Shown here in pieces: positions 41,874 to 52,855 of a stretch of 64,000 nt of DNA (positions within the stretch are counted from its first letter, which is position 1; each line of letters begins with the position of its first letter). Both the position numbers and the translations under genes were made by a program. Below the pieces are notes generated by a model. It did no database searches. It was given only the letters and a program-made list of their open reading frames with translations, and had not been told where the DNA came from. The DNA comes from Microcyclospora pomicola (Eukaryota; Ascomycota; Dothideomycetes; Capnodiales), in NCBI GenBank assembly GCA_002786065.1, contig NHNY01000003.1, forward strand, positions 1,054,001 to 1,118,000, in the 5' to 3' direction.

Positions 41874-42416
41874 GGTAGTGCCGGGTTGAGGTAGCTGTGG
41901 AAGCATCCTGGCGTAGCGCATGGAGATACACGTATGAATCAGACAGCGAGCATGAATGTCTAAGATCAACGTTAAGAGTGTCACTCTGCATTCCTTGAAT
42001 ACCTCAGCTTGTAGTAAACGTGCAGTCGATTTGGCGCAAACGTCCCTCGACTCGAGATTGGCACTGCTTGTGGCGAAACATACCTACAATCGATATCTCT
42101 GCGAAACAAATGGTTTCTCATCGCCTTTATAATGGAGAACCACGAGCTGCACCTCATCACGGTCGTGTTTGTAGTATGTACTTGACATGCAGCACGCGCT
42201 CTAGCTCGAATTCCACTCACGTAGCGCCCCTCGCTCGCACATGACGATTCCGGGGGACGTGAACATTATATTGAATGTCGCGTCGTCTCATTGCACACGA
42301 ATCACCATACACTCTCTTGCTGCCAATCTGAAGACTAACCTATCAAGCTGCCTCACGATCCTTGGTAGCTTGTTATGAAGTCCCCCCTTCCAGCTGTAAC
42401 GCTCGCTTGTTCATGA
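41874..42416. other. intergenic stretch between PFK-2 and dynactin p150
   Basis: About 540 bases: PFK-2 3' end and p150 promoter and leader. An extra ATG at 42413 overlaps the p150 start region (see findings). No other feature. Confidence 0.5.
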
Positions 42417-45400
42417 ATGATGAGCTTGATCGTCGGCCAACGCATCGAACTCAACGACGGCCGGATCGCCATTGTACGCTTTGTGGGCAACACTCACTTC
42501 CAGACCGGCGAGTGGGTGGGGGTGGAATTGGAGGATGCCAGTGGGAAGAACGATGGCTCGGTCAAGGGGGAGCGGTACTTCAATTGCGAAACGAACCATG
42601 GCATGTTCCTGCGGCCGTCTGGCGTCCGACAGGTCCTCGAGGATCCTCCTCCTCCACCACCGAAGCCTGCGAAAGCAGCCTCGAATGGCGTTCCTGCGAA
42701 GTCGAGACCGAGCAGTGTGCATGCGGCGGTGAATGGGGTCAAGAGGCAGAGTGTGGTGGATGGCGTGGGAAGAAGGGGGAGCACGATGATGTCCAGTCCT
42801 ACTCCGAATGCGCGAGCGATGGCTACCCGGACGCCTGTGAAGTCGCCTACGAAACAGCTGGGAGGGAGTGGTGTGGTCGCATCAGCAGCGTCAAGAACAA
42901 ATGGTACGGTGCCTCCGAAGAAACCGCCGGTGGGTAGTGCTACATCAAGAGCTAGACCAAGCATAGCACCTGCTACAGGTACGACGGCTGCTGGCCGAAG
43001 GACATCTACTCTACCTGGCTCGAGTGCAACAGCCACTCCTCGGACCTCTCGAACCTCGCTTGCGCCTGCGGCAATTTCGAGAACTCCAGTTGCGAGGACG
43101 AGCATTGTGCCTGGCAGAGTGCCAGCACGTGAGCCACCCTCACAGTCCAGTGCCCAACAACGACTGCGTGGACACAGCGAGGAAGTCACAGATGACAGCG
43201 AGAGTCAAAGGTCCAGCGCGGCCACTCATTCAGAATATGCTAGCTCTTCAGCCAGCCAGGTTGAGAGCGATGCGGACGGGGACGGCGAGGACGATACGAT
43301 CAGGCCCAATTTTGCACCACCGCCGGTACCACCTATACCACCACAGCCTTTGCAGTCATCTACGCGGTCAAGACGACCGTCCTCTCCGACCGCTGCCTCC
43401 ATACACTCACAACGGACGATACGAAGCGGCGCGGCATCGAGTAGACAGATTGAAGAACTGGAAGCTAAGGTTCGACTGCTCGAGCGAAAGCGGAATGAGG
43501 ATCGTGATGTTCGGAATACCATGGAGCAAGCGCAGCAGGAGCGAGATCAATACAAAACCATCATCGAAAAGCTGCAGAACAAATACCGACCTCAGCAGTC
43601 CGAGATTGTGGAGCTCAAACAGGCGCTGAGCGAGTCGGAGGCACGGTTCATCGAGATCGAAAAGCTGCAGGCTGAGCATGAGACGGAGTATGAGCTCGCC
43701 ACGCTGGACCGGGAAATGGCAGAAGCGAAAGCAGAAGATCTGCAAGCCGAACTCGATGCTCTCAGAGCGCGCAGTGAAGAAGCTGAACTAGAGTTGGAGA
43801 TTCTCAGGGAAGAGAACAGTGAACTCAGTAAAGAGATGAGTCCAGAGGAGAGGACAAGTTCTGGTTGGGTGCAGATGGAGAAGAGCAACGAACGGCTCCG
43901 AGAAGCACTGCTGAGACTACGAGACTTGACGCAGGACAAAGAGGACGAGCTTAAAGAGCAAATTCAGGGACTCGAAGAGCAGGTCAAGGATATGGACAAC
44001 TTAAAACGCACGTCCGAGGAGATACGAGAGCGGCTCCTGCAAAGCGAGGCTAACGTCAACGACTTGCGACAACAATTGGAGGTGGCCGAGGAATCCGAGG
44101 AAATGATTGAGGAGTTGTCCGAGCAGAAGAACGCTCTCGAGGAGCGGATTCAGCAAATGCGTCATACCATCGAAGAGCTAGAGAACCTGCGCGAGCTCAA
44201 TGACGAGCTTGAGATCAATCACGTTGAAGCCGAAAAGCAGATGCTGGAAGAGATCGACTTCAAGGACAGCTTGCTTGTTGATCGCGAGCGCACGACGAAG
44301 CAACAGCAAGAGGCGCTGGATGAAGCAGATTATACAATCGGCCGCTACCGGACTCTCGTGAACGAGTTGCAGAGCAGTCTTTCCGAAATGCAAGCTTCGA
44401 AGCAGTTGTCAGAGACAGAGGCCGCAGACCTCAATAGCAAAAGCCGCGCGATGCTAGACCTCAACATGAAGTTGCAGTCTAGTGCAGCGAAGACTCAAGT
44501 CAAGACCCTCGACCTTGAGCTTAGGAAGCTGGATGCTCAGGAGGCATCAGAACACCTTGCGATCGTGCAGCTGTTCTTACCGGAGACATTTCATACTGAA
44601 AGAGATAGCGTCCTTGCGTTGCTGCGTTTCAGAAGAATTGGCTTCAAAGCCAACATGGTCCACAGCTTTGTCAAAGAACGTGTCAACACATTCGGAGCAC
44701 GGAGCATTGATGAAGATGTCTTTGCAGCCTGCGAGGTTCTGGATAAGTTGACCTGGATCGTGGCAATGTCGGAGCGCTTCGTGAGGTCCATCAGTGGGTG
44801 TACTGTCCAAGAATTCAACCAATATGAAGGCGCGCTGTATGAGCTGGAGCCAGTGGAATGGGCCCTGAACAGCTACATCGACAGTCTGCGCCAAGAGGAG
44901 CTGAGGGAGAAAGACATGGCGGAAGAATTGCAACGCTCGATCGCTGTCATGTCTCATCTTGCCAGCATACACATCAAGGACGACCTTGCCAGTCATGCGG
45001 ATCATCTGCTCATGCGGACGCAATGCCTGCAAAGTCAGCTGGAAAGCACTGCTTCCGCTCTAACACTTCTGCAATCACTTGTCGAGACAAATGTCAAGTC
45101 TCCAGGCCCAGAAGAGGACGAGGATGAAGACAGTGTGTCGCACGATGTGGCATTAATCACGAACAGAGCGGAAGCATTGATCGTGCATGCTAGAAGCGCA
45201 AAGGTGATGGCTGGTAAAGCAGACCGATCGTTAGCAGATCTGGCCCTGGGCTCCCTCACGCTCGAAGCATCTTGTTCAGCGTATTTCGACAGCGCTGAGG
45301 CAATTGTCACTCAAGTTTCAGGATACGCACGTCAGGCTGGACTCGCGGTGCAAGAATTGTTCGGCGACGAAGGCCGCAGCGAGCCGTTCCACCCAGCAGA

Positions 45401-46460
45401 GGTTTCTAGTGTGCTAGCTCGTGTCGCGACCGCGGTGTTCAATCTACCTGCACCAGAGGCCGGACCGCTTTCAGCACTGGCTGGTAGCCTTCGGAGTCTC
45501 ACAGACACGCTGAGCGATCTCGCATCGTTGCCTACCGACCTGGACAATACCGTAGAATTTGAGCGTGCGCCCAAGCCATGGGTCGCTCGCGCTGACGAGA
45601 TCAAGCAGACGAAGCTTACCTCTCTCGATACTGAAGCTCAGCTGGCACGTGCTCGCGACAGCATTCGTGAGCACGATAGTGTGCTTAGAGAGAAGGAGAC
45701 GGAGCTCGAAGAGCAAAGCGTACGCATTGAGATGCTCGAAGCGCGGCTCAAAGATGCCAGCAAGCGCACCGCCAAGATTGCCGAGCTTGAGCGGAGTCTT
45801 CATGAAGCCAGAGACAGCGAACGCAAGTCGAGTGCCAATCTTGCAAAAGCTCGCCAAGATGCTGAACGCGATATCGAGCGTGTACGGGAAGAGATGGCAC
45901 GCCTGGCGGAAGATCGGGGCAGAAATCTGGCGAATGGGGATGAACTCGACAACGGCGCGGCAGGCGCTACGGTATGTCTCACGCTCAAGCGACAAGAGCA
46001 CAAGATTGTTGGCCTGGAGTCTGCAGTCCGGTACCTCCAAGCCGAGACTGCTCGCCTCCGTCTACCCAGTCCCGATGCCCCAGTCGCAGTTCGTGCCAAC
46101 ATGGACTGGCTCCACGACCCTCTCACACCCCCACCATCTCGCACACAGGTCCGACACGAGACCGTGCGCAAAGAAGGCCAGGCCTTGCTTCAGCAAATGC
46201 TCCATATGGTGGCGCAGCGACCCGCTCCTTTTGTCGATCTCACCAAGATCCCCGAAAACAAGCTCGCCTGGCGTCCGGCCAAGGAGACCAGCCGGTGGCA
46301 AGTCGAGCGTCGCAACGAGGGTTGGCAGCAATGGAAGGCGTGGAGAAAGGAGATTCTGCGAGAAGGCAGAAGAGGCTGCGCTGTACGGTCCGCGCCGATA
46401 TCAGACCTCGCTGCTGGTTTGAAAGAGCAGCGGCCGAAGAGCGTCGGCGAGACAGTGTAG
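42417..46460 (+). CDS. dynactin p150-Glued subunit
   Basis: Largest dynactin subunit, which links cytoplasmic dynein to microtubules for nuclear and vesicle transport. One intronless exon of 1,347 residues, in the usual size range. The CAP-Gly domain is at about 3-70 (VGQRIELNDGRIAIVRFVG, GEWVGVELEDASGKNDGSVKG with GKNDG, YFNCETNHGMFLRPSGVR). Then come a Ser/Pro/basic linker (about 75-320), coiled coil 1 (about 340-680; QIEELEAKVRLLERK onward), the intercoil dynactin domain (about 700-1050; LDAQEASEHLAIVQLFLPETF, IGFKANMVHSFVKERV), a second coiled coil (about 1105-1190) and a conserved C-terminal helix region (LQAETARLRL, ANMDWLHDPLTPPPSR). Start: ATGATG at 42417, with the second ATG in the better context. 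Confidence 0.95.
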   Translation: MMSLIVGQRIELNDGRIAIVRFVGNTHFQTGEWVGVELEDASGKNDGSVKGERYFNCETNHGMFLRPSGVRQVLEDPPPPPPKPAKAASNGVPAKSRPSSVHAAVNGVKRQSVVDGVGRRGSTMMSSPTPNARAMATRTPVKSPTKQLGGSGVVASAASRTNGTVPPKKPPVGSATSRARPSIAPATGTTAAGRRTSTLPGSSATATPRTSRTSLAPAAISRTPVARTSIVPGRVPAREPPSQSSAQQRLRGHSEEVTDDSESQRSSAATHSEYASSSASQVESDADGDGEDDTIRPNFAPPPVPPIPPQPLQSSTRSRRPSSPTAASIHSQRTIRSGAASSRQIEELEAKVRLLERKRNEDRDVRNTMEQAQQERDQYKTIIEKLQNKYRPQQSEIVELKQALSESEARFIEIEKLQAEHETEYELATLDREMAEAKAEDLQAELDALRARSEEAELELEILREENSELSKEMSPEERTSSGWVQMEKSNERLREALLRLRDLTQDKEDELKEQIQGLEEQVKDMDNLKRTSEEIRERLLQSEANVNDLRQQLEVAEESEEMIEELSEQKNALEERIQQMRHTIEELENLRELNDELEINHVEAEKQMLEEIDFKDSLLVDRERTTKQQQEALDEADYTIGRYRTLVNELQSSLSEMQASKQLSETEAADLNSKSRAMLDLNMKLQSSAAKTQVKTLDLELRKLDAQEASEHLAIVQLFLPETFHTERDSVLALLRFRRIGFKANMVHSFVKERVNTFGARSIDEDVFAACEVLDKLTWIVAMSERFVRSISGCTVQEFNQYEGALYELEPVEWALNSYIDSLRQEELREKDMAEELQRSIAVMSHLASIHIKDDLASHADHLLMRTQCLQSQLESTASALTLLQSLVETNVKSPGPEEDEDEDSVSHDVALITNRAEALIVHARSAKVMAGKADRSLADLALGSLTLEASCSAYFDSAEAIVTQVSGYARQAGLAVQELFGDEGRSEPFHPAEVSSVLARVATAVFNLPAPEAGPLSALAGSLRSLTDTLSDLASLPTDLDNTVEFERAPKPWVARADEIKQTKLTSLDTEAQLARARDSIREHDSVLREKETELEEQSVRIEMLEARLKDASKRTAKIAELERSLHEARDSERKSSANLAKARQDAERDIERVREEMARLAEDRGRNLANGDELDNGAAGATVCLTLKRQEHKIVGLESAVRYLQAETARLRLPSPDAPVAVRANMDWLHDPLTPPPSRTQVRHETVRKEGQALLQQMLHMVAQRPAPFVDLTKIPENKLAWRPAKETSRWQVERRNEGWQQWKAWRKEILREGRRGCAVRSAPISDLAAGLKEQRPKSVGETV

Positions 46461-46877
46461 TCGGATGGCACGAAGATGTCTGGGTCACTGGTCCAGACGA
46501 GTCAGAGCTCGGGTCGCATGCTGCTTGCAAGTATATGGTCGCTGACAGGTCAATAATTCGAGCTTCGTTTGTGCTTTCGCTGGTTGCTTTGACGACGTTC
46601 GCTTGAGCTTGGTCTAGCGGGTTCAGCAGGCGTGCGAGTGCGTGAAAGGCTGTTAGCATTAAGATACCCTGTTTGTACATTCGTTGAACTTTCTCGTGTC
46701 TCGTCTCTCACCTTTCTTTTTCCTAGCGTCAAGCTGTTGGAGCCGCAGCGCAGGACATGACAAGGAGAGGGAACCACATGCTCCTCGTCTGTCTATAGTG
46801 ATGTTGAGGGTGATATACGAAGCTACTGCTCATGCTGTACTGCTCTCGTGCAGCCCCATTGCGCCACCAGAGTTCCT
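46461..46877. other. convergent intergenic stretch between p150 and ZIP4
   Basis: About 420 bases between 3' ends. Nothing beyond the gene ends is seen. Confidence 0.45.
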
Positions 46878-49800
46878 TCAACGCAGCATCCCACTCGCCG
46901 CGGACCGAGTGCCCCTTCGCTCATCCGCCATCCTCTTGCTCGCCGTCAAACTAGCATGCAACCTTCCCTCATCATCCGCGTACCGCGCCAGCTCCAGCGC
47001 CTCGCCCATCCACTCGTCCGCGCACGCCTCATCCTCGAGCACGAGCAGATCGACGCCCTTGTTGAACGCCATCGCCGCCAGCCAAGCCAACTCATCCACC
47101 GGATACGCGTCATTCCTGCCGTCGGCGCCGCGCCTGGCGATCGACGCCGCCTGCGAGACGATCTTGAGCGCGAACGCAAGACCGCTGGCGTCCGCCGCGT
47201 CGAGATGCAGCGTGAAGATCAGCCGCAGCCAGCGCGACATCTTGTGGATGTCCTTGTCCTTGCGCCAGGACTCGTTGGTGCACTTCTGCAGCACGTCGGG
47301 AATGCGCGCGGTCAAGGCGGGCGGAACGTGGGCGGTCGTCGCTTGCGCGTGGATAGTGAAGAGCAGGTCGATGGCGCTTTCCCAGCAGTCGACGTGGGGG
47401 AATTCAAGCAGCGAGTGCAGACTGACGTCCAGCTGGTTCCATTGCTGGAGATGCAGGATGGCTTCGAGGTCAAATTTGTGCAGTTCGAACGCCCGGGCGA
47501 GCATTGTTTTGTCGTCTCGGTCATTGTCTTGAGTGTCTATCGGATCTTGCAGGGTCTGGTCGGAGAAGAGCGTGTGGAAGACCGCTATCTCCTGACGTGC
47601 ACGCAGGTAGCATTGTAGTGACTGTTCGGTATCTGCGGTCTTTGCTCGTCCGAGCACGATCAAAGCACTCGCGCTGAGGAATTTGCATAGCATTCTTCGC
47701 CGATGGACATCCCTTTGTTCGACACTGTTACCGCCAGTGGCATAGCAATTGATGAATTTCGTGCACACTAGCAGAAGGTTGACCAGATGCTCGGGATTCA
47801 CCTCGGCGCAGAAGCGAATGGCCAGGTTGTATGCGTTCTTGCTCCACCACTGCATCTCTGCCGACCACTGTTCGTCGGTTCCTTGTCGGAGGCTCTTCAT
47901 GTTCGCGGCAGCTGTCTCAAACACGTGCAACATCTCATTCATTATGTCGTCCAAGTCACGATCGCGGACTTCCAGTTCGACCATCAGTAGCCGGACTGTG
48001 CATCGGAGGAGAGATGGCAGGTGGACTCCTGGTGGGAGCTGATCCACAGTCGTGAGCAATGCTATAGTAGCCATTCGGCGCATGTTGGACTGCTGGGCAT
48101 CTAGCACGCATGCAAAAAGCAGACTCGGGTCTTTATGGGCGCCTTTCGCGACAACTTTCAAGCTCTGGCAGGCGAGATCCTCGTCTTCACTTCGTAGAGC
48201 GAGTTTGAAGCAGAGATATTGAGTCAGACTTTCTTCCTGGACTGCTTCTGGCATACTGTAGTACACCTCGCGAGCGGCCACAAGGTCTTTGCTGTTGAGT
48301 GCAGACTGTAATGCTTTCCTGCATATTATTAGAGATGTTCTTAAACTGGTTTAATACTTGTAGGCTTACCTCCAGATACGGGCTTTGTTGATCTGCCCTG
48401 CACTCGCAAAGATGGAATGTCGCAACAGCAGACACCATTCGTCTGATACATTGGGCTCCGAGGATGATCCCATCGCTTTCCATATAAGCGTCTGCGCAGC
48501 GTGCGTAGCTTTTGCTGAGATAACACGCTTCCCTTGTCGGGATACTGTATCGAGCACATGCTGCACGCTGGATGTTGTCTGCACTGTTGGACATGGTTCG
48601 GACGTTGCGAACATGATGTATGTCACAAGCGCTTTCTCGAGACGATTCCAGTCCGAGCTGGCTGAATCCTCATCAACATCATCATCAAGATCAGGTACAA
48701 GACGTTTGATGATGAAGTCTTCCAACGCGGTCAGCGCACAAGGCACTTGGGCATCTCGAGTTCTGTGTAGGATATGTAGAAGACTGTGATCGTCAGCTTC
48801 GAATTAGTAGACACGCAAATAAACAACATACAGCTTGAAAGTCTTGTCCGTGAGCAACGTCATAGCTATCATCCGTGAAACGGTCTTCTCTATTGTCTGA
48901 GCATTAGAGGCTGCATTCTTCATCAGTAGATTGAACTGCAATAAGTGCGTTGCAACACGATTGCCTAAGCCATGTACACTATCAAGCTGTTCGACAAGCA
49001 GTGCGGCTTTGGCATCGCTGTCGGGATCATTCATGCCTATCAGACTGTCGACGAATGTTGAAGTCGTCGCCAAGCGTAGATCTGGTGCGTCAGGACTCAG
49101 AGCTGCTACATCACACGTGTTGAGAAGACCAAGAGCACGATCACTCCACTTCGCTGCGTCGTGGTTAAGTGTTTGAGCTACTAAGGATCTTGCCATCTGA
49201 TGGAACAGAACCGCGGCTTTCTCACCAAGGTCTACATTTGCTGTCAGAAGCGAGCTATCAAGCTGCACATGAAAGTGCTCGACCAGGTCTAGGCGGTCGG
49301 ATTTCCAGGCATGCGCTATGCGTAGCAGCTGGTACTCGACTACCATATTACCGAGAATGTGCCGACGAGTAGCATCGTCTTCTGTTGTGAGCTGGACGAC
49401 GTTGCTGGATGCTTCAACTTTGCCGACCAATTTCGCTAGTCGTTGAAGTGTGTCGTAGGCAAACCCAAGCTCACCATGATCGAGGCAAGTACGACAAGCT
49501 TTGAGCGCGACTCGGAAAATCCTGATTTGCTGATCCTTGAGCTTTCGACGACTGTTAAAGAATTGATGCGCTGTATCTACTAGTAGATATGCGAGGAGCC
49601 GTAGTAAAACCACCAAACGTCCTGTGCTGATTTGGCCGATGGCAGGGATTACCTGATTTTCCTCGTCATACGTCCTCAGTGTTGCGACCGCGTTCCAGAT
49701 ATTGCTGCCGAGTATATCCAGCTCAGACGCTTTCTTCACAGTCAAGGTATCGGACTGTGGGTGCAGCAGCTTGGCGATGGCAGCTTGGAGGTCTGCGTCA

Positions 49801-50196
49801 GAACTGGCAGGGACTTCAGCACGAGCCTGGACCAAGGCCAAGGTCTTGTTCCCGCAGTCTGGAAGAAAGGTCAGAGGTCCGAGCTCACAACACGAGAGAA
49901 GATGGGTGCTTGCCCAAAACCTGACAGAGTTGTTGATCACGAGATCTTCTATGCAGACCATCGTGAGGGGCCATCGGAAGTCTCGGACAAGCAGAATGAA
50001 ATGAGAAAGCAGTACCCACCAACTGCAAGTAGTTGTAGTAGTGTTGTGGAGGCTGCGATGGAGTGAGGTTGAAACAAGGTGGGCGATGGCAATCGTGCCT
50101 TCCTCGCCTCATGGACCTCTGCTGCACTTCGGGCGGCTTGAGCGGACACAAGTGTCTTCCCTTGACCTGCACCAACTTCCTACTCGCCGTATCCAT
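46878..50196 (-). CDS. zip4: SPO22/ZIP4 meiotic TPR protein (5' exon uncertain)
   Basis: Meiosis-specific scaffold of the SPO22/ZIP4 family, which links crossover-promoting proteins to chromosome axes. Well-supported exons: 49858-48832, 48783-48370 and 48318-46878, with introns 48831-48784 (48 bases) and 48369-48319, giving about 960 residues. Alternating TPR-like helices run throughout: WNAVATLRTYDEENQVI, LGFAYDTLQRLAKLVGK, WKSDRLDLVEHFHVQ, ASTTLLQ-like upstream, IMNEMLHVFETAAANMKS, WSAEMQWWSKNAYNLAIRFC, VCTKFINCYATGG and WLRLIFTLHLDAADASGLAFALKIV. NPEHLVNLLLV near the C-terminal third is typical. The 5' exon is not settled. A donor near 50030 (GTGGGT) could join an upstream exon reading SIAASTTLLQLLAV to the exon at 49858 in frame, with ATG 50196 a possible start; that frame is only tentative. 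Confidence 0.8.
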
Positions 50197-51220
50197 ACTT
50201 TGCCAGTGATGACTATCGCCAAGTGTCTGCAGCACTATGAACCATAGACCACAGCATGTGCGGTCATTACATAATTGCACGATATACCAAGACTCGAAGC
50301 GTCATGGCAGCGTGGCAGACATAGGCGACACGGTAGAATGTCCATCAGAGCCGCCCAGTGGTGTTGAGCGAACTTCAACAACAGCTCTTGTCCTGCCTAA
50401 TTGACCTGGGCCAAATAGCACATGGGCTAACGGTGCCGTCTAAGCTCTGGGCAGCATCATGATTAATATCAGATACCATGGTCGCCATGCTTTCGCGCCT
50501 GGGCAGTCTCGCACCCTCGCTTAATCGCTGTTCTCTGCCGCGTATCGCGTACAGCAGCTGCTTGCGAGTCTGCTTCCAAGACAACGCATCCATAGTGCCG
50601 AGCCCGCCATGGCGCTGCAGAGGAGGAAGAGCGATATGGCTAGCAACCTCTGCTGGAGAACCTTTTGCGTCTGATGGTGGCTTGGAAGGGAGTTAGGGTT
50701 CATCACACCGCCGAGGTTTCGGCTTTGCTTCCCGTCCACGGCCAGTACCACCCATGTCTAGCAATGTCAGCCTCCTTAGGCTGGGCGTCCTTCCATCATC
50801 CGCGTATCTTTGGTGACACAGTCACCCAACACGATCCGCCGCCTCTCGCCAAAGTCATGGCAACACAGAATCCTAGGTGGAAGTCTAGGCGACTGGAGCA
50901 GGACTGCCTCTCCTGGGATGCCCTGTCGAATTACACTCGCGCCGTTGGTTAACGAGCGGATCTGGCATCTTGGCACCTTGGCCTGCCACGGCAGGCCAAG
51001 AGAACTATGATCACGCATAGCGGATGCGCAGTCGTGATCATGAACACAGCGGTCATCGCAAGTTGCTGGCTTATATTACCGCCATGACTTCCCCTCAGCC
51101 TCTGTTGGCGTCTACTGAAGTTTCGCATTGCAACCTGTCTCTTGACACTGCTCCCCGTTGGAACGACCCCACGTCGAGGATACACTGCTAGATCATTCAC
51201 ATGCAGCAGACGCGTTGACC
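50197..51220. other. intergenic stretch upstream of the membrane orphan at 51221
   Basis: About 1.0 kb between divergent genes. Short frames without domains. It contains the strong inverted repeat listed separately. Confidence 0.45.
50977..51000. repeat. 24-base near-perfect palindrome with 11-base arms
   Basis: CTTGGCCTGCC and GGCAGGCCAAG are exact reverse complements separated by two bases (ac), 221 bases before the start of the membrane orphan. It could be a hairpin in the leader transcript or a dimeric factor site. A 22-base paired dyad is very unlikely by chance in a 64-kb window. Confidence 0.75.
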
Positions 51221-52126
51221 ATGGTTGGGCAGATGTCGGCACACACTCAAACGGGGCTTGAGCAACACAATACATCCACGAGAGACACCTTTGCAGTCTC
51301 CATACAGACACCAAAGGCGGCGTACTTGCCGTCCAACGACGACGACTTCGACAAGCATGCTTCGTATTCGGTGAATACACAACCCGAGTCCTGTCTTGAA
51401 AGAGCCTCCTCAGATCGGCGCAGCACGTCCCACCAGTCGACTTCTGTATCGTCTACAGACAAAAGCTCCGTAATGACCGCTATGTCCTCCATCGATCTCG
51501 AGAAAAGCCTCGCGCAAGAACAACAGTCACACGGGACACACCGATCTGACCGACGAGATCCTGAGAAAGCAATGGAAAGTTCACAACGGCAATCGGGTAG
51601 CCTGCAAAGAGCACCAGAGACACTTCGCTACGTCTATACCGAAGCAGAAGAGGACGAGGCGCTGCGATTGCAAGAATTTAAAGCTCTTCAGATTCTGCTG
51701 TTCCTATCTGGACCTTGCGTTGCCCTCTCGCTGCTCAACACGCTGTGGACCTTGATTTCCGTTGTGATCACTTTCCTTACTCAGCCTGTGCGTCTTTGCG
51801 CAACCAGGCCATCTTTTGGTTTACAGCTGGCCGGTCTGCTTGGCCCTGCGCTCAACCTACAACTGCGGAGCATCTACACTCCATTGCCGCCTCATGCCGA
51901 CGAAGATGCTTCATACCACATGTTCCAGCTGGTGATGGTACTTTTGGTGTCCCCAGTCATCAGCATGGGCATGATGCTTGTGTCCTGGGTCGTGGCAGTA
52001 TATTGGGCGACGTCGATGGTGGTTGGTGACCCGGCAGGATTGGACAAGCAGGATGACGGCAGAGATACCGTTATGGCCCTCCGCAGTTCGTGGGAGAAGT
52101 GGCTGATGAGGAGCGTCAAAGAATGA
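51221..52126 (+). CDS. membrane protein of unknown function with a Ser/Thr-rich cytosolic tail
   Basis: 301 residues, one exon, ATG in ideal ACCATGG context (the open frame reaches 51158 only through a TTG). Residues 1-150 are polar and Ser/Gln/Asp-rich (SSDRRSTSHQSTSVSSTDKS, DRRDPEKAMESSQRQ). Then ALQILLFLSGPCVALSLLNTLWTLISVVITFL (about 172-203, with a short polar break) and FGLQLAGLLGPALNLQL (about 213-229) suggest two or three membrane segments, followed by MFQLVMVLLVSPVISMGMMLVSWVVAVYW (about 250-278). A short cytosolic tail follows. The family is not recognised. The FLSGP..A..LLN..W segment gives it the look of a small fungal integral membrane orphan, but I cannot tie it to a process. 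Confidence 0.72.
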   Translation: MVGQMSAHTQTGLEQHNTSTRDTFAVSIQTPKAAYLPSNDDDFDKHASYSVNTQPESCLERASSDRRSTSHQSTSVSSTDKSSVMTAMSSIDLEKSLAQEQQSHGTHRSDRRDPEKAMESSQRQSGSLQRAPETLRYVYTEAEEDEALRLQEFKALQILLFLSGPCVALSLLNTLWTLISVVITFLTQPVRLCATRPSFGLQLAGLLGPALNLQLRSIYTPLPPHADEDASYHMFQLVMVLLVSPVISMGMMLVSWVVAVYWATSMVVGDPAGLDKQDDGRDTVMALRSSWEKWLMRSVKE

Positions 52127-52855
52127 TGAAGGGACTGGTCTTTCCGCCACGGCGGATATGGTTTGCGGCAATGACTTGCTATCGACGATGCTTTTGGGAA
52201 CTTCTATCTTAGCATGGTGTTGGCGGCGTTCGTAACTCATCTTACCGATTATACCCAGATATGATTTATAGCAATCAGTTTTTTTCCAACATTCACGACG
52301 CGAGTTTTCCCCTCTTCATTCTTCGAGCGCACCGTCGTAAGAGCGTTTCTGGTCAAAACCATTATCGAGCTAATAAATGCCAGAGTACGTGCTTACTTCG
52401 ATCTCGAGCACAGCCAACTGCGGTGCGTTATCAGACATCGCACGGCGTAACTTGTAATCTGCTGCAAGCAATGTGCACATTTGTGCGACCTGGTAAAGAT
52501 CACAAGCTCCACATCTCGTACATGCTAAGGTACGAAGCTCACCGTCCAAACCAAGGTGCACTTGACTCAGCTGGGCAGGTTACGACGCCACTGGCCAAAG
52601 GATTGCTCTATTACTCATACGAGATCTGACACTCGACATATATCACTGAAGAACATAACGTGTGTCGCCTCAGCGTAGACAAATGAATCGACAGGGTGAC
52701 CTACTATAGAACAGATAAACGACTGTATCGCGGACGCAGATCCAAAGGACATCCGAGTCCATCACAGCCGCAAGCCAACAGAACGATCCCAGAAGACCTT
52801 TCCCCCGGAACTGAGCTCATTCGACTACGTACACAGACAGAGAAAGAAAGAGAAG
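52127..52855. other. intergenic stretch between the membrane orphan and the GNAT gene
   Basis: About 730 bases. A 122-codon open frame (52261-52629) has no domain and is not called. Confidence 0.45.

Noticed and set aside
46684-47618. 282- and 256-codon plus-strand open frames
   Set aside because: Antisense to the C-terminal part of the ZIP4/SPO22 gene; Ser/Ala/Arg-rich and without domain features.
52261-52629. 122-codon open frame
   Set aside because: No start context or domain, ends in AT-rich sequence; treated as chance.
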